This document shows positions 21,573-28,378 of a stretch of 34,450 bases of DNA, one piece after another. The translations under genes were made by a program, and so were the position numbers. This DNA comes from Pseudomonadota bacterium (lineage in GTDB: Bacteria > Pseudomonadota > Alphaproteobacteria > Caulobacterales > Caulobacteraceae): positions 1 through 34,450 of the forward strand of contig JAEYUE010000309.1 of assembly GCA_023433655.1 (NCBI GenBank), written 5' to 3'. The notes below the pieces were generated by a model. It was not told where the DNA came from. It saw only the letters and a list, made by a program, of their open reading frames with translations, and made no database searches. Position 1 is the first letter of the stretch. Each line of letters begins with the position of its first letter.

Positions 21573-22736
21573 ATGAACGTCCTCAACGCGCCCGACCCAG
21601 CCTTCATGCAGGAAGAGGAGATCACCCTCTTCTCCGACAGCGTCGGCAAGTGGATCGACGAACACGCGCCGCCGGAGAAGATGGCGCAGTGGATCGCCGA
21701 GTCCTTGGTGCCGCGCAGCCTGTGGAACGACGCCGGCGAGGCGGGGCTGCTGGGCATCTCCATGCCCGAGGCCGACGGCGGCATGGGCGGCGACTACCGG
21801 CACGAGGTCGTGCTGATGCGCCAGCTCGGCTGGAAGGGCGCGGACCACTTCGGCATCTCGCTGCACAATGCGATCGTGATGCCCTACATCTGGCACTACG
21901 GCACCGAGGAGCAGAAGGCGCGCTGGCTGCCGCGCCTGCAGTCCGGCGAGTTGGTCGGGGCCATCGCCATGACCGAGCCCGGCGCCGGCTCCGACCTGCA
22001 GGGGGTGAAGACCACCGCCCGCAAGGAGGGGAACCAGTACGTCGTCAACGGCTCCAAGACCTTCATCACCAACGGCCAGCTGGCCAACTTCATCATCGTG
22101 GTGGCCAAGACCGATCCGAGCGAAGGAGCCAAGGGCACCAGCCTGATCGTGGTCGAGACCGACGGCGCGGAAGGCTTCGAGCGCGGCCGCAACCTGCACA
22201 AGATCGGCATGGAGGCCAACGACACCTCCGAGCTGTTCTTCAACGAGGTGAAGGTCCCCGGCGAGAACATCATCGGCGGCGGCGAGGGCCAGGGCTTCAT
22301 CCAGCTGATGCAGCAGCTGCCGCAGGAGCGGCTGAACATCGCGGTCCAGGGCGTGGCCGCGGCGGAGCGGGGCCTTCAGGCGACGCTGGACTACGTCAAG
22401 GAGCGCAAGGCTTTCGGCAAGCGCATCCTCGATTTCCAGAACACCCAGTTCAAGCTGGCCGAGGTGAAGACCAAGCTGACGGTGGCCAAGGTCTTCGTCG
22501 ACCACTGCATCGAGCGCCACCTGAAGGGCGAGCTCGACGCGGCCACCGCCTCGATGGCCAAATACTGGGTCACCGACATCCAGGGCGAGACCATCGACGA
22601 GATGCTGCAGCTGTTCGGCGGCTACGGCTACATGACCGAGTACCCGATCGCCCAGCTGTACAAGGACGCCCGCGTGCAGCGGATCTACGGCGGGACCAAC
22701 GAGATCATGAAGCTCTTGATCGCGCGCACCCTCTGA
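21573..22736 (+). CDS. Acyl-CoA dehydrogenase, 387 residues (long-chain/isovaleryl type)
   Basis: This standard-length dehydrogenase begins at ATG 21573. FAD and substrate features include IAMTEPGAGSDLQGVKTTA, NGSKTFITNGQLANFIIVVAKTD, HKIGMEANDTSELFFNEVKVP and LFGGYGYMTEYPIAQLYKDARVQRIYGGTNEI. The MCAD catalytic position in the terminal motif is Gly (YGGTNEI rather than YEGT), while the QERL glutamate E252 is present. In the family, that combination means the base is supplied from the middle helix, as in long-chain and isovaleryl-CoA dehydrogenases. It therefore differs from its operon neighbour in the source of the catalytic base. The protein is homotetrameric by family precedent. Confidence 0.94.
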   Translation: MNVLNAPDPAFMQEEEITLFSDSVGKWIDEHAPPEKMAQWIAESLVPRSLWNDAGEAGLLGISMPEADGGMGGDYRHEVVLMRQLGWKGADHFGISLHNAIVMPYIWHYGTEEQKARWLPRLQSGELVGAIAMTEPGAGSDLQGVKTTARKEGNQYVVNGSKTFITNGQLANFIIVVAKTDPSEGAKGTSLIVVETDGAEGFERGRNLHKIGMEANDTSELFFNEVKVPGENIIGGGEGQGFIQLMQQLPQERLNIAVQGVAAAERGLQATLDYVKERKAFGKRILDFQNTQFKLAEVKTKLTVAKVFVDHCIERHLKGELDAATASMAKYWVTDIQGETIDEMLQLFGGYGYMTEYPIAQLYKDARVQRIYGGTNEIMKLLIARTL

Positions 22737-22752
22737 GCCCACACAGCGGGGC

Positions 22753-23472
22753 ATGATCCGTCTCCACATCCCCCAGCCCCTGTCCGTCGGCGCCGCCCTC
22801 GCGCCGACGCTCGATCAGTCACGCTACCTGACCCAGGTGATGCGGCTGAAGGCGGGCGACCCGCTGCTGGTGTTCAACGGCGCCGACGGCGAGTGGCGCT
22901 GCGTGGTCGCAGAGGCCCTCAAGAAGGGCGTGGTGCTGCGGGCCGAGGCGCAGGTTCGTGCGCAGGTCACGCCCCCGGACGTGCACCTGCTGATCGCCAC
23001 GGTGAAGAAGTCGGCGCTGGAGTTCGCGGTCGAGAAGGCGACCGAGCTGGGGGCGGCCCGGATCGGGCTGGTGATGACGGCGCGGACCCAGCCGCAGCAT
23101 GTGCGCATGGACCGGCTGGAGGCCATCGCCGAGGAGAGCGCCGAGCAGACCGGACGGCTGGACGTGCCGCCGGTCGAGGCGCCGCGGAAGCTGACGGAGG
23201 TGCTGGACGGCTGGGACCCGTCGCGGCGGCTGATGTTCTGCGACGAGACCGGCGGTGAACCCGCGCTCAAGGCGCTGGGCGAGGCTGGTGGTGGTTCGTG
23301 GGCGATCCTGATCGGTCCGGAGGGCGGCTTTTCGCCCGAGGAGCGCGAGCGGTTGCGCGGCTTGCCGTTCACCACCGCGGTTTCGCTGGGGCCGCGGGTG
23401 CTGCGGGCTGACACGGCGGCGACCACGGCCCTGACCCTGTGGCAGGCGGCGGTGGGCGACTGGGAACGATAG
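22753..23472 (+). CDS. rsmE: 16S rRNA (uracil-1498-N3)-methyltransferase
   Basis: This 239-residue SPOUT-class enzyme methylates U1498 of 16S rRNA using SAM. Family hallmarks are HLLIATVKKSALEFAVEKATELGAARIGLV, the AEESAEQTGRLDVPPV region, and the C-terminal knot ILIGPEGGFSPEERERLRG with SLGPRVLRADTAATTAL. The N-terminal PUA-like part (HYLTQVMRLKAGDPLLVFNGADGEW type) is also visible. It begins 16 bases after the acyl-CoA dehydrogenase stop and precedes gshA. Its location between a catabolic operon and gshA probably means it can be read from either the MerR promoter or a local one. Confidence 0.96.
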   Translation: MIRLHIPQPLSVGAALAPTLDQSRYLTQVMRLKAGDPLLVFNGADGEWRCVVAEALKKGVVLRAEAQVRAQVTPPDVHLLIATVKKSALEFAVEKATELGAARIGLVMTARTQPQHVRMDRLEAIAEESAEQTGRLDVPPVEAPRKLTEVLDGWDPSRRLMFCDETGGEPALKALGEAGGGSWAILIGPEGGFSPEERERLRGLPFTTAVSLGPRVLRADTAATTALTLWQAAVGDWER

Positions 23473-23570
23473 CCTCAAGCCGGGCTTATCGATGCCGCCG
23501 CAGAATGGGGCTTGAGCGGACCGCCCGGCCCGCCCATCTAGCGGCGACACGAGGGGCTGAAGAGAACACC

Positions 23571-24932
23571 ATGGCCGACGCCGCGCCGCTTACCCGGGAC
23601 GACCTGATCGGCGCCATGGCGAAGGGGATCAAGCCCCGCGACCAGTGGCGCATCGGCGCCGAGCACGAGAAATTCGGCTTCGACAAGTCGACCCTTCGCC
23701 GGCCCGCCTACGAGGGCGACAACGGCATCAAGGCCATGCTCGAGGGGCTGCAGCGTTTCGGCTGGAGCCCCGTCAACGAGGGCGACCACGTCATAGCCCT
23801 CGAGCGAACGAACGACGAGGGCTTCACCGCCTCGATCAGCCTCGAGCCCGGCGGCCAGTTCGAGCTCTCTGGCGCGCCGCTGAAGGACATCCACGAGATC
23901 TGCGACGAGACCGGCCGCCACCTCGTCGAGGTCAAGCAGGTCGCCGACCAGCTGAACCTCGGCTTCCTCGGCGTCGGCTTCGACCCCCTGTGGCGGCGCG
24001 AGGACGTGCCGGTCATGCCCAAGGGCCGCTACGACATCATGCGCGCCTACATGCCGAAGAAGGGCAGGCTGGGCCTCGACATGATGCTGCGCACCTGCAC
24101 CATCCAGGCCAACCTCGACTTCGACAGCGAGGCCGACATGGTGCTGAAGTTCCGCACCTCGCTGGCCCTGCAGCCGATCGCCACCGCCCTGTTCGCCAAC
24201 AGCCCGTTTACGGAAGGCAAGCCCAACGGCTTCCTGACCGCCCGCGCCAACGTCTGGACCGACACCGACCCCGACCGCACCGGCATGCTGGACTTCGTCT
24301 TCGAGGATGGCTTCGGCTTCGAGCGTTACGCCGACTATGCGCTCGACACGCCCATGTATTTCGCCAAGCGGGGCGAGCGCTACGTCGACCTGTCGGGCCA
24401 GTCGTTCCGGGCCTTCATGGACGGGCGGCTGGACGCCCTGCCGGGCGACCGGGCGACGAAGAAGGACTGGGCCGATCACCTGACCACCCTGTTTCCCGAG
24501 GTGCGGCTGAAGCAGTACCTCGAGATGCGCGGGGCCGATGGCGGGCCGTGGAGCCGGATCTGCGCCCTGCCCGCCCTCTGGGCCGGGGTGCTGTACGACG
24601 CGCCGTCGCTGGCGGCGGCCTGGGACCTGGTCAAGGACTGGGATATCGCCGACCACGAGCGCCTGCGCCGCGACGTCACCCGGCTGGGGCTGAAGGCCGA
24701 GGTGGCCGGCCGGACCGTGCAGGATGTGGCGAAGGACATGGTCCACATCGCGCGAGACGGTCTGAAGAACCGCGCCCGCTTCTCGGGCGGCATGGTCGAC
24801 GAGCGCGGCTACCTGTCCGAGCTGGAGGATATCGCTGACAGCGGGATCACCCCGGCGGATCGCTTGCTGGAGTTGTATCACGGCGACTGGGGCGGCGACA
24901 TCGACCGGCTGTACCGCGACTTCGCCTATTGA
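23571..24932 (+). CDS. gshA: Glutamate-cysteine ligase, alphaproteobacterial/plant type
   Basis: The protein is 453 residues from ATG 23571 and makes gamma-glutamylcysteine from glutamate and cysteine with ATP, the first step of glutathione synthesis. Plant/alphaproteobacterial GCL features are IGAEHEKFGFDK, ASISLEPGGQFELSGAPLKDIHEICDE, MPKGRYDIMRAYMPKKGRLGLDMMLRTCTIQANLDFDSE and LTARANVWTDTDPDRTG. The C-terminal segment RYVDLSGQSFRAFMDGRL is also matched. The upstream part of the open frame runs back into rsmE and is not coding. A 98-base gap with an 8-bp inverted repeat (CTCAAGCC, 23474-23481; GGCTTGAG, 23509-23516) separates it from rsmE and may contain its own promoter. rsmE-gshA is a typical Caulobacteraceae order. 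Confidence 0.96.
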   Translation: MADAAPLTRDDLIGAMAKGIKPRDQWRIGAEHEKFGFDKSTLRRPAYEGDNGIKAMLEGLQRFGWSPVNEGDHVIALERTNDEGFTASISLEPGGQFELSGAPLKDIHEICDETGRHLVEVKQVADQLNLGFLGVGFDPLWRREDVPVMPKGRYDIMRAYMPKKGRLGLDMMLRTCTIQANLDFDSEADMVLKFRTSLALQPIATALFANSPFTEGKPNGFLTARANVWTDTDPDRTGMLDFVFEDGFGFERYADYALDTPMYFAKRGERYVDLSGQSFRAFMDGRLDALPGDRATKKDWADHLTTLFPEVRLKQYLEMRGADGGPWSRICALPALWAGVLYDAPSLAAAWDLVKDWDIADHERLRRDVTRLGLKAEVAGRTVQDVAKDMVHIARDGLKNRARFSGGMVDERGYLSELEDIADSGITPADRLLELYHGDWGGDIDRLYRDFAY

Positions 24933-25002
24933 TGACGGCAATGCGGCCTTAACCGACCCGTGCTATCGCTGGGTTCGGCCACGGGGAGGGGCGATCACCA
25001 GC

Positions 25003-26610
25003 ATGAGTTGCAGCGCGCCGACGGCCCTGTGCGAAGTCGCCGGCGTCCCCGCGGCGGGCGACGAGGCCGACCTCGCGCGCTTCTTCGACGTCTCGCTGGA
25101 TCTGATGGTCATTCGCGACCTTGCGGGACGGATCGTCCGGGTCAGCCAGTCCTGGAGAACCGCTCTGGGATATGCGCCTGACGAGCTGCGCGGGACCGTG
25201 CTGCTCGACCTGGTCCACCCCGACGACCTTCCGGCCACTCTGGAAAGCGTTGTCGAGGTCGAAAACCGGAAAGCCGGCGACCCTGTGGTGGGCCAGATCA
25301 ACCGTTACCGGCACAAGGACGGCCACTACCGGACCCTGGAGTGGCGAGCCCGGCGGTTCGGCGATCGCATCTTCGGCGTGGCGCGGGACGTGACCGACCG
25401 CGTCGCCGCCGAGCAGGCGCTGCGTGACGCCAAGGCCGCGGCCGAGGCGGCCAATCGCGCCAAGTCGGACTTCCTCGCCAACATGAGTCACGAGATCCGC
25501 ACGCCTCTGAACGGCGTGATCGGCATCGTCGACGCCCTCTCACGCACCGACCTGACGCATCACCAGCTGGAGATGGTCGAATTGATCCGCAGTTCGGGAA
25601 CGACGCTGGAGCGGTTGGTGTCGGACATCCTCGACGTCTCCAAGATCGAGGCCGGGCAACTGACCCTCGAGAGCCGGCCGTTCGACCTGGAGGAGGCGCT
25701 GGAGCCGCTGGCCCTGATGCGCGTCCGCGCCGAGGACAAGGGTCTGGCCTTCAACGTCCGACGGTCGCCCGAGGCGCGCGGCGTCTTCGTCGGGGACAGC
25801 ACGAGGATACGGCAGGTGCTCGGCAACCTGCTTTCGAACGCCGTCAAATTCACCGCGAAGGGCTCCGTTTCGGTGAGCGTCGAGGTCTGGTCCGACGATC
25901 CGGAGGGCCGGGGCGACGCGCACCGACTGGCTTTCACGGTCGAGGACACCGGCGTCGGCTTCGGCTCGGCCCATGCCGCGCGCCTGTTCGACCGTTTCAA
26001 TCAGGCCGACAGCACGATCACCCGCCGTTTCGGCGGAACCGGCCTTGGCCTGTCAATCTGCCGCTCCCTCGTCGAGATGATGGAGGGTGAGATCGAGGCG
26101 CGCTCGACGCCGGGGGCCGGCAGCCGGTTCCGGTTCGTCCTGCCGCTGCGCCGCGCCTCGAGCCTGGCCGACTACGACGCGCGGGAGTCCGCTTCTGCAA
26201 CCCCCGCGACGACCGACACGACCCGCGCCTTGCGGGTCTTGCTGGCCGAGGATCATCCGACCAATCAGCGCGTGGTTCAGCTGATCCTTTCCAGCCAGGG
26301 CGCCGAGGTGATCGTCACCGGCGACGGGGCCGAGGCCCTGGCGGCGTTCGAGGCCGACGTCTTCGACGTGGTGCTGATGGACATGCAGATGCCGGTCATG
26401 GACGGGCTCACCGCCACCCGCGCGATCCGCGATCTGGAGGCTGCGACCCCCGGCCGGGTGCGGACGCCGGTGGTGATGCTGAGCGCCAACGCCATGCCCG
26501 AACACCGGGCAGAATCATTGACGGCGGGTGCCGACCTCCATGTGCCCAAGCCGGTCACGGCCGCCAGCCTGCTCGCCGGCATCGCGGCCGTGACCGGGGC
26601 CGCCGCCTGA
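25003..26610 (+). CDS. Soluble PAS hybrid histidine kinase with receiver
   Basis: The 535-residue protein has no membrane segment. A PAS domain with PAC (about 24-135: FFDVSLDLMVIRDLAGRIVRVSQSW and HKDGHYRTLEWRARRF) is followed by a HisKA domain with H163 (FLANMSHEIRTPLNGVIG). The ATPase domain has N box NLLSNAVKF (275-283), G1 DTGVGF and G2 GGTGLGLSI. A receiver domain (about 410-530) has acidic E416/D417, phosphoacceptor D460 (VLMDMQMPVMDGLT) and K516 (VPKPVT). It should sense a cytoplasmic or small-ligand signal and relay phosphate through its own receiver to an HPt protein encoded elsewhere. The ATG follows GGGGAGGGGCG. There is no partner regulator nearby. Confidence 0.94.
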   Translation: MSCSAPTALCEVAGVPAAGDEADLARFFDVSLDLMVIRDLAGRIVRVSQSWRTALGYAPDELRGTVLLDLVHPDDLPATLESVVEVENRKAGDPVVGQINRYRHKDGHYRTLEWRARRFGDRIFGVARDVTDRVAAEQALRDAKAAAEAANRAKSDFLANMSHEIRTPLNGVIGIVDALSRTDLTHHQLEMVELIRSSGTTLERLVSDILDVSKIEAGQLTLESRPFDLEEALEPLALMRVRAEDKGLAFNVRRSPEARGVFVGDSTRIRQVLGNLLSNAVKFTAKGSVSVSVEVWSDDPEGRGDAHRLAFTVEDTGVGFGSAHAARLFDRFNQADSTITRRFGGTGLGLSICRSLVEMMEGEIEARSTPGAGSRFRFVLPLRRASSLADYDARESASATPATTDTTRALRVLLAEDHPTNQRVVQLILSSQGAEVIVTGDGAEALAAFEADVFDVVLMDMQMPVMDGLTATRAIRDLEAATPGRVRTPVVMLSANAMPEHRAESLTAGADLHVPKPVTAASLLAGIAAVTGAAA

Positions 26611-26614
26611 GTCG

Positions 26615-26920
26615 TCAGGCCGCGGCGGCGTTGCAGCGGGCCAGTTCCTCGTCGGTCAGGGCGACGCCGTCCCGCTCGTAGCGGGTCACGGGCCCGAAGC
26701 GGGCGACGAAACGACGGCATTCCCGCAGAACCGGCTGCGAGGCGCCGGGGCCGCGCGCGACGCAGGCGCCGTCGGAGCCGCAGAACCACGACCGGCCGTC
26801 GAGGACGACCCGTCGCGCCTCGCCCGGGTCGGCCAGGGTGGCGGCGGCGTCGAGGACCGCCGGCTGGGGAATGGGTTGGGCGACGGTCAGGGCCGCCGAA
26901 AGCAGGGACACGAGAAGCAT
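26615..26920 (-). CDS. Small secreted protein of unknown function
   Basis: This 101-residue protein has a short signal peptide (LLVSLLSAALTVAQP) and a mature part with four cysteines (WFCGSDGAC, LRECRRF and ELARCNAAA), which could form two disulfides in the periplasm. I do not recognise a named family; similar small cysteine-containing secreted proteins occur in Caulobacterales and sphingomonads, as far as I recall. It converges with the hybrid kinase (stops 4 bases apart) and diverges from the TetR gene, whose operators lie in the 132-base gap. It might thus be a target of that regulator. The start at 26920 gives a canonical signal peptide. Confidence 0.75.
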   Translation of the reverse strand: MLLVSLLSAALTVAQPIPQPAVLDAAATLADPGEARRVVLDGRSWFCGSDGACVARGPGASQPVLRECRRFVARFGPVTRYERDGVALTDEELARCNAAAA

Positions 26921-26986
26921 CTTGGCTCTCCATGGGCTGGTCAGGGCGGTCGGATCGTGCGAAAGTGACCGACCGTGCGCATAGAG

Positions 26987-27002
26987 GTGACCGAACGGTC
27001 AC
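26987..27002. promoter_or_regulatory. TetR-type operator 1
   Basis: GTGACCGAACGGTCAC has perfect 7-bp arms around AA. It lies in the gap between the small secreted gene and the TetR gene, 51 bases upstream of the TetR start. A third similar half-site, AAGTGACCG, is at 26963-26971. Confidence 0.65.
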
Positions 27003-27017
27003 TTCGAGTCAATCGAA

Positions 27018-27037
27018 AAGTGGCCGTATGGTCACTT
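27018..27037. promoter_or_regulatory. TetR-type operator 2
   Basis: AAGTGGCCGTATGGTCACTT is an inverted repeat with arms AAGTGGCC and GGTCACTT, one mismatch. It resembles operator 1 and lies 16 bases before the TetR start, so repression of the regulator itself is likely. The centre-to-centre distance to operator 1 is about 33 bases, three helical turns. Confidence 0.65.
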
Positions 27038-27052
27038 TCTGGGAGTCGTCTC

Positions 27053-27625
27053 ATGCCGCCCAAGGGCGCCGCCACCCATGCCCGTCTGGTCGACGAGGCC
27101 ATGGCCCAGGTCACGGTTCGCGGACTGGCGGCGGTCAGTCTGCAGGACGTCGCCGGCGCCGCGGGGGTGTCGAAGAGCGCCGTCCTGAAGCATTTCCAGT
27201 CCAAGGAGGCCCTGCAGACCGAAGTCGTGGACGCCATGATCGAGCGGTTCACCGAGGCGGTGTGGCGGCCGGCGGAGCCGCTGGCCCCGGGCCGCGATCG
27301 GCTGGACCGGATTTTCCAGGGCGAACTGGACTGGATCGACGGCGAGGACCGTCCGGGCGGCTGCCCGCTGAAGGCGGCGGCGATGGAACTGGATGATCAG
27401 CCCGGGCCCCTCCGCGACACGCTGAAAGCCAGTCAGGTGCGCTGGGCCAAGGTGCTGAAGCGCGAGTTCCGCGCGCTGCGGCCCGAGGCCGACGAGGCCG
27501 CGCTCGAGGTTCTGGTCTTCCAGTTCAAGGGCATCGTGCTGGCCTACAGCCACTCGCGTCGCCTGCTCGACGACTCCACAGCCCGCGCCCAGGCCACGGC
27601 GGCCTATCGGATGCTTGTCGGCTGA
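27053..27625 (+). CDS. TetR family transcriptional regulator
   Basis: The 190-residue protein starts at ATG 27053; upstream in-frame Met residues fall inside the operator region and are rejected. The N-terminal helix-turn-helix covers about residues 8-52: HARLVDEAMAQVTVRGLAAVSLQDVAGAAGVSKSAVLKHFQSKEAL. The C-terminal ligand domain includes RLDRIFQGELDWIDGEDRPGGCPLKAAAMELDDQPGPLRDTL, resembling the TetR_C group with a conserved GGC(P/L) segment seen in YcdC/ YxaF-like regulators of oxidoreductase and DoxX-type genes. The ligand is unknown. Two inverted repeats upstream suggest autoregulation. Its nearest candidates for control are the divergent secreted protein and the convergent DoxX-like gene. 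Confidence 0.93.
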   Translation: MPPKGAATHARLVDEAMAQVTVRGLAAVSLQDVAGAAGVSKSAVLKHFQSKEALQTEVVDAMIERFTEAVWRPAEPLAPGRDRLDRIFQGELDWIDGEDRPGGCPLKAAAMELDDQPGPLRDTLKASQVRWAKVLKREFRALRPEADEAALEVLVFQFKGIVLAYSHSRRLLDDSTARAQATAAYRMLVG

Positions 27626-27650
27626 GGGCCGGCTCCGGCCGGCCGCGGGC

Positions 27651-28076
27651 CTAGGGTCGGACTTCCCGGGCGCGCAGCCACACCACCGGGGCGGTGATGG
27701 CGATCAGCGCCAGATTGGTCAGGGCCAGCCCGCCCTCGAGGGCGACGCCGTGAACGGCGAGCATGATGACTTCCAGCGCCAGCAGACCGCTTGCAGCCAC
27801 CACCAGCAACGGCCGGCCATGCTTCCACGACACCAGCGGCGCCAGCAGAAGCACCGCCAGGATGATCTCGGCGAGGCCGAGCCCGCGCACCATGTTCTCG
27901 GGCGCGAACGCGGGCCAGCGCATCAACTCGACGAGATTGACCATCGGCTCCGACAGCTTGGCGTAGCCGGCGGCGATGAAGAACATCGCCAGCCAGCCCT
28001 GCAGCGTCCAGAGCGTCAGATTGCGATAGCTGGCGTTCAGCCGCGAGCGGGCGGGGGTGAGGACCTGGGAAGTCAT
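27651..28076 (-). CDS. DoxX-like membrane protein
   Basis: The preferred start is 28076, giving 141 residues with four hydrophobic segments: LWTLQGWLAMFFIAAGYAKL, NMVRGLGLAEIILAVLLLAPL, LLVVAASGLLALEVIMLAV and GGLALTNLALIAITAPVVWL. The first segment with GWLAMFFIAAGYAKL resembles the DoxX/DoxD-like family, membrane proteins of uncertain role often linked to thiol oxidation or TetR-regulated oxidative genes. The open frame runs upstream to 28304 but that part is Arg/Pro-rich and implausible. No clear ribosome site is visible at this start. It is convergent with TetR and downstream of selO on the same strand after 302 bases. Confidence 0.82.
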   Translation of the reverse strand: MTSQVLTPARSRLNASYRNLTLWTLQGWLAMFFIAAGYAKLSEPMVNLVELMRWPAFAPENMVRGLGLAEIILAVLLLAPLVSWKHGRPLLVVAASGLLALEVIMLAVHGVALEGGLALTNLALIAITAPVVWLRAREVRP

Positions 28077-28378
28077 TGTGTTCGACGCCCGGGGAGGGGC
28101 GCTCTTTTGATTGGTAACAGTTGCGATGTCGGATCGGACCATCCGTTCCGCAAGGGCGCGAAGCGAGACCGTAACCATCCGTGACCGCCTTCTGCGCGCG
28201 CCCCACGGCCAAAGCGTGGCCGTATTCATAATTCCCTGTAATGCGGCGCCCGTTTCGGGCGTCTTAAGATCGCGGTCGGCGGAGAACGGAGCGGGGCAGG
28301 GCACTGGCTAGGGTCCGGAGGACGCCGGTCGTTTCCCCGGCCCTTCATCTATGGCGCCACCCTGCCGCCACCCCGCTG
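28077..28378. other. 302-base gap between selO and the DoxX-like gene
   Basis: No gene is supported here. It holds two hairpins: CGGCCA/TGGCCG at 28206-28222 and CGCCCG-TTT-CGGGCG at 28247-28261. A 9-base direct repeat ACCATCCGT occurs at 28138-28146 and 28174-28182, 36 bases apart. The right part must serve as the selO 3' end and the left part as the DoxX promoter and leader. The hairpin at 28247-28261 could end the selO transcript, but no T run follows on that strand. Confidence 0.5.

Noticed and set aside
26586..26645. Bidirectional terminator between the soluble kinase and the small secreted gene
   Set aside because: An imperfect GCCTGA/TCAGGC stem exists at the shared stops but it has no T run on either strand and is built from coding GC repeats.
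28140..28175. An ECF sigma promoter (GGAAC...CGTT type) upstream of the DoxX-like gene
   Set aside because: GGAAC is present on the - strand but the -10 match at the right spacing is poor.
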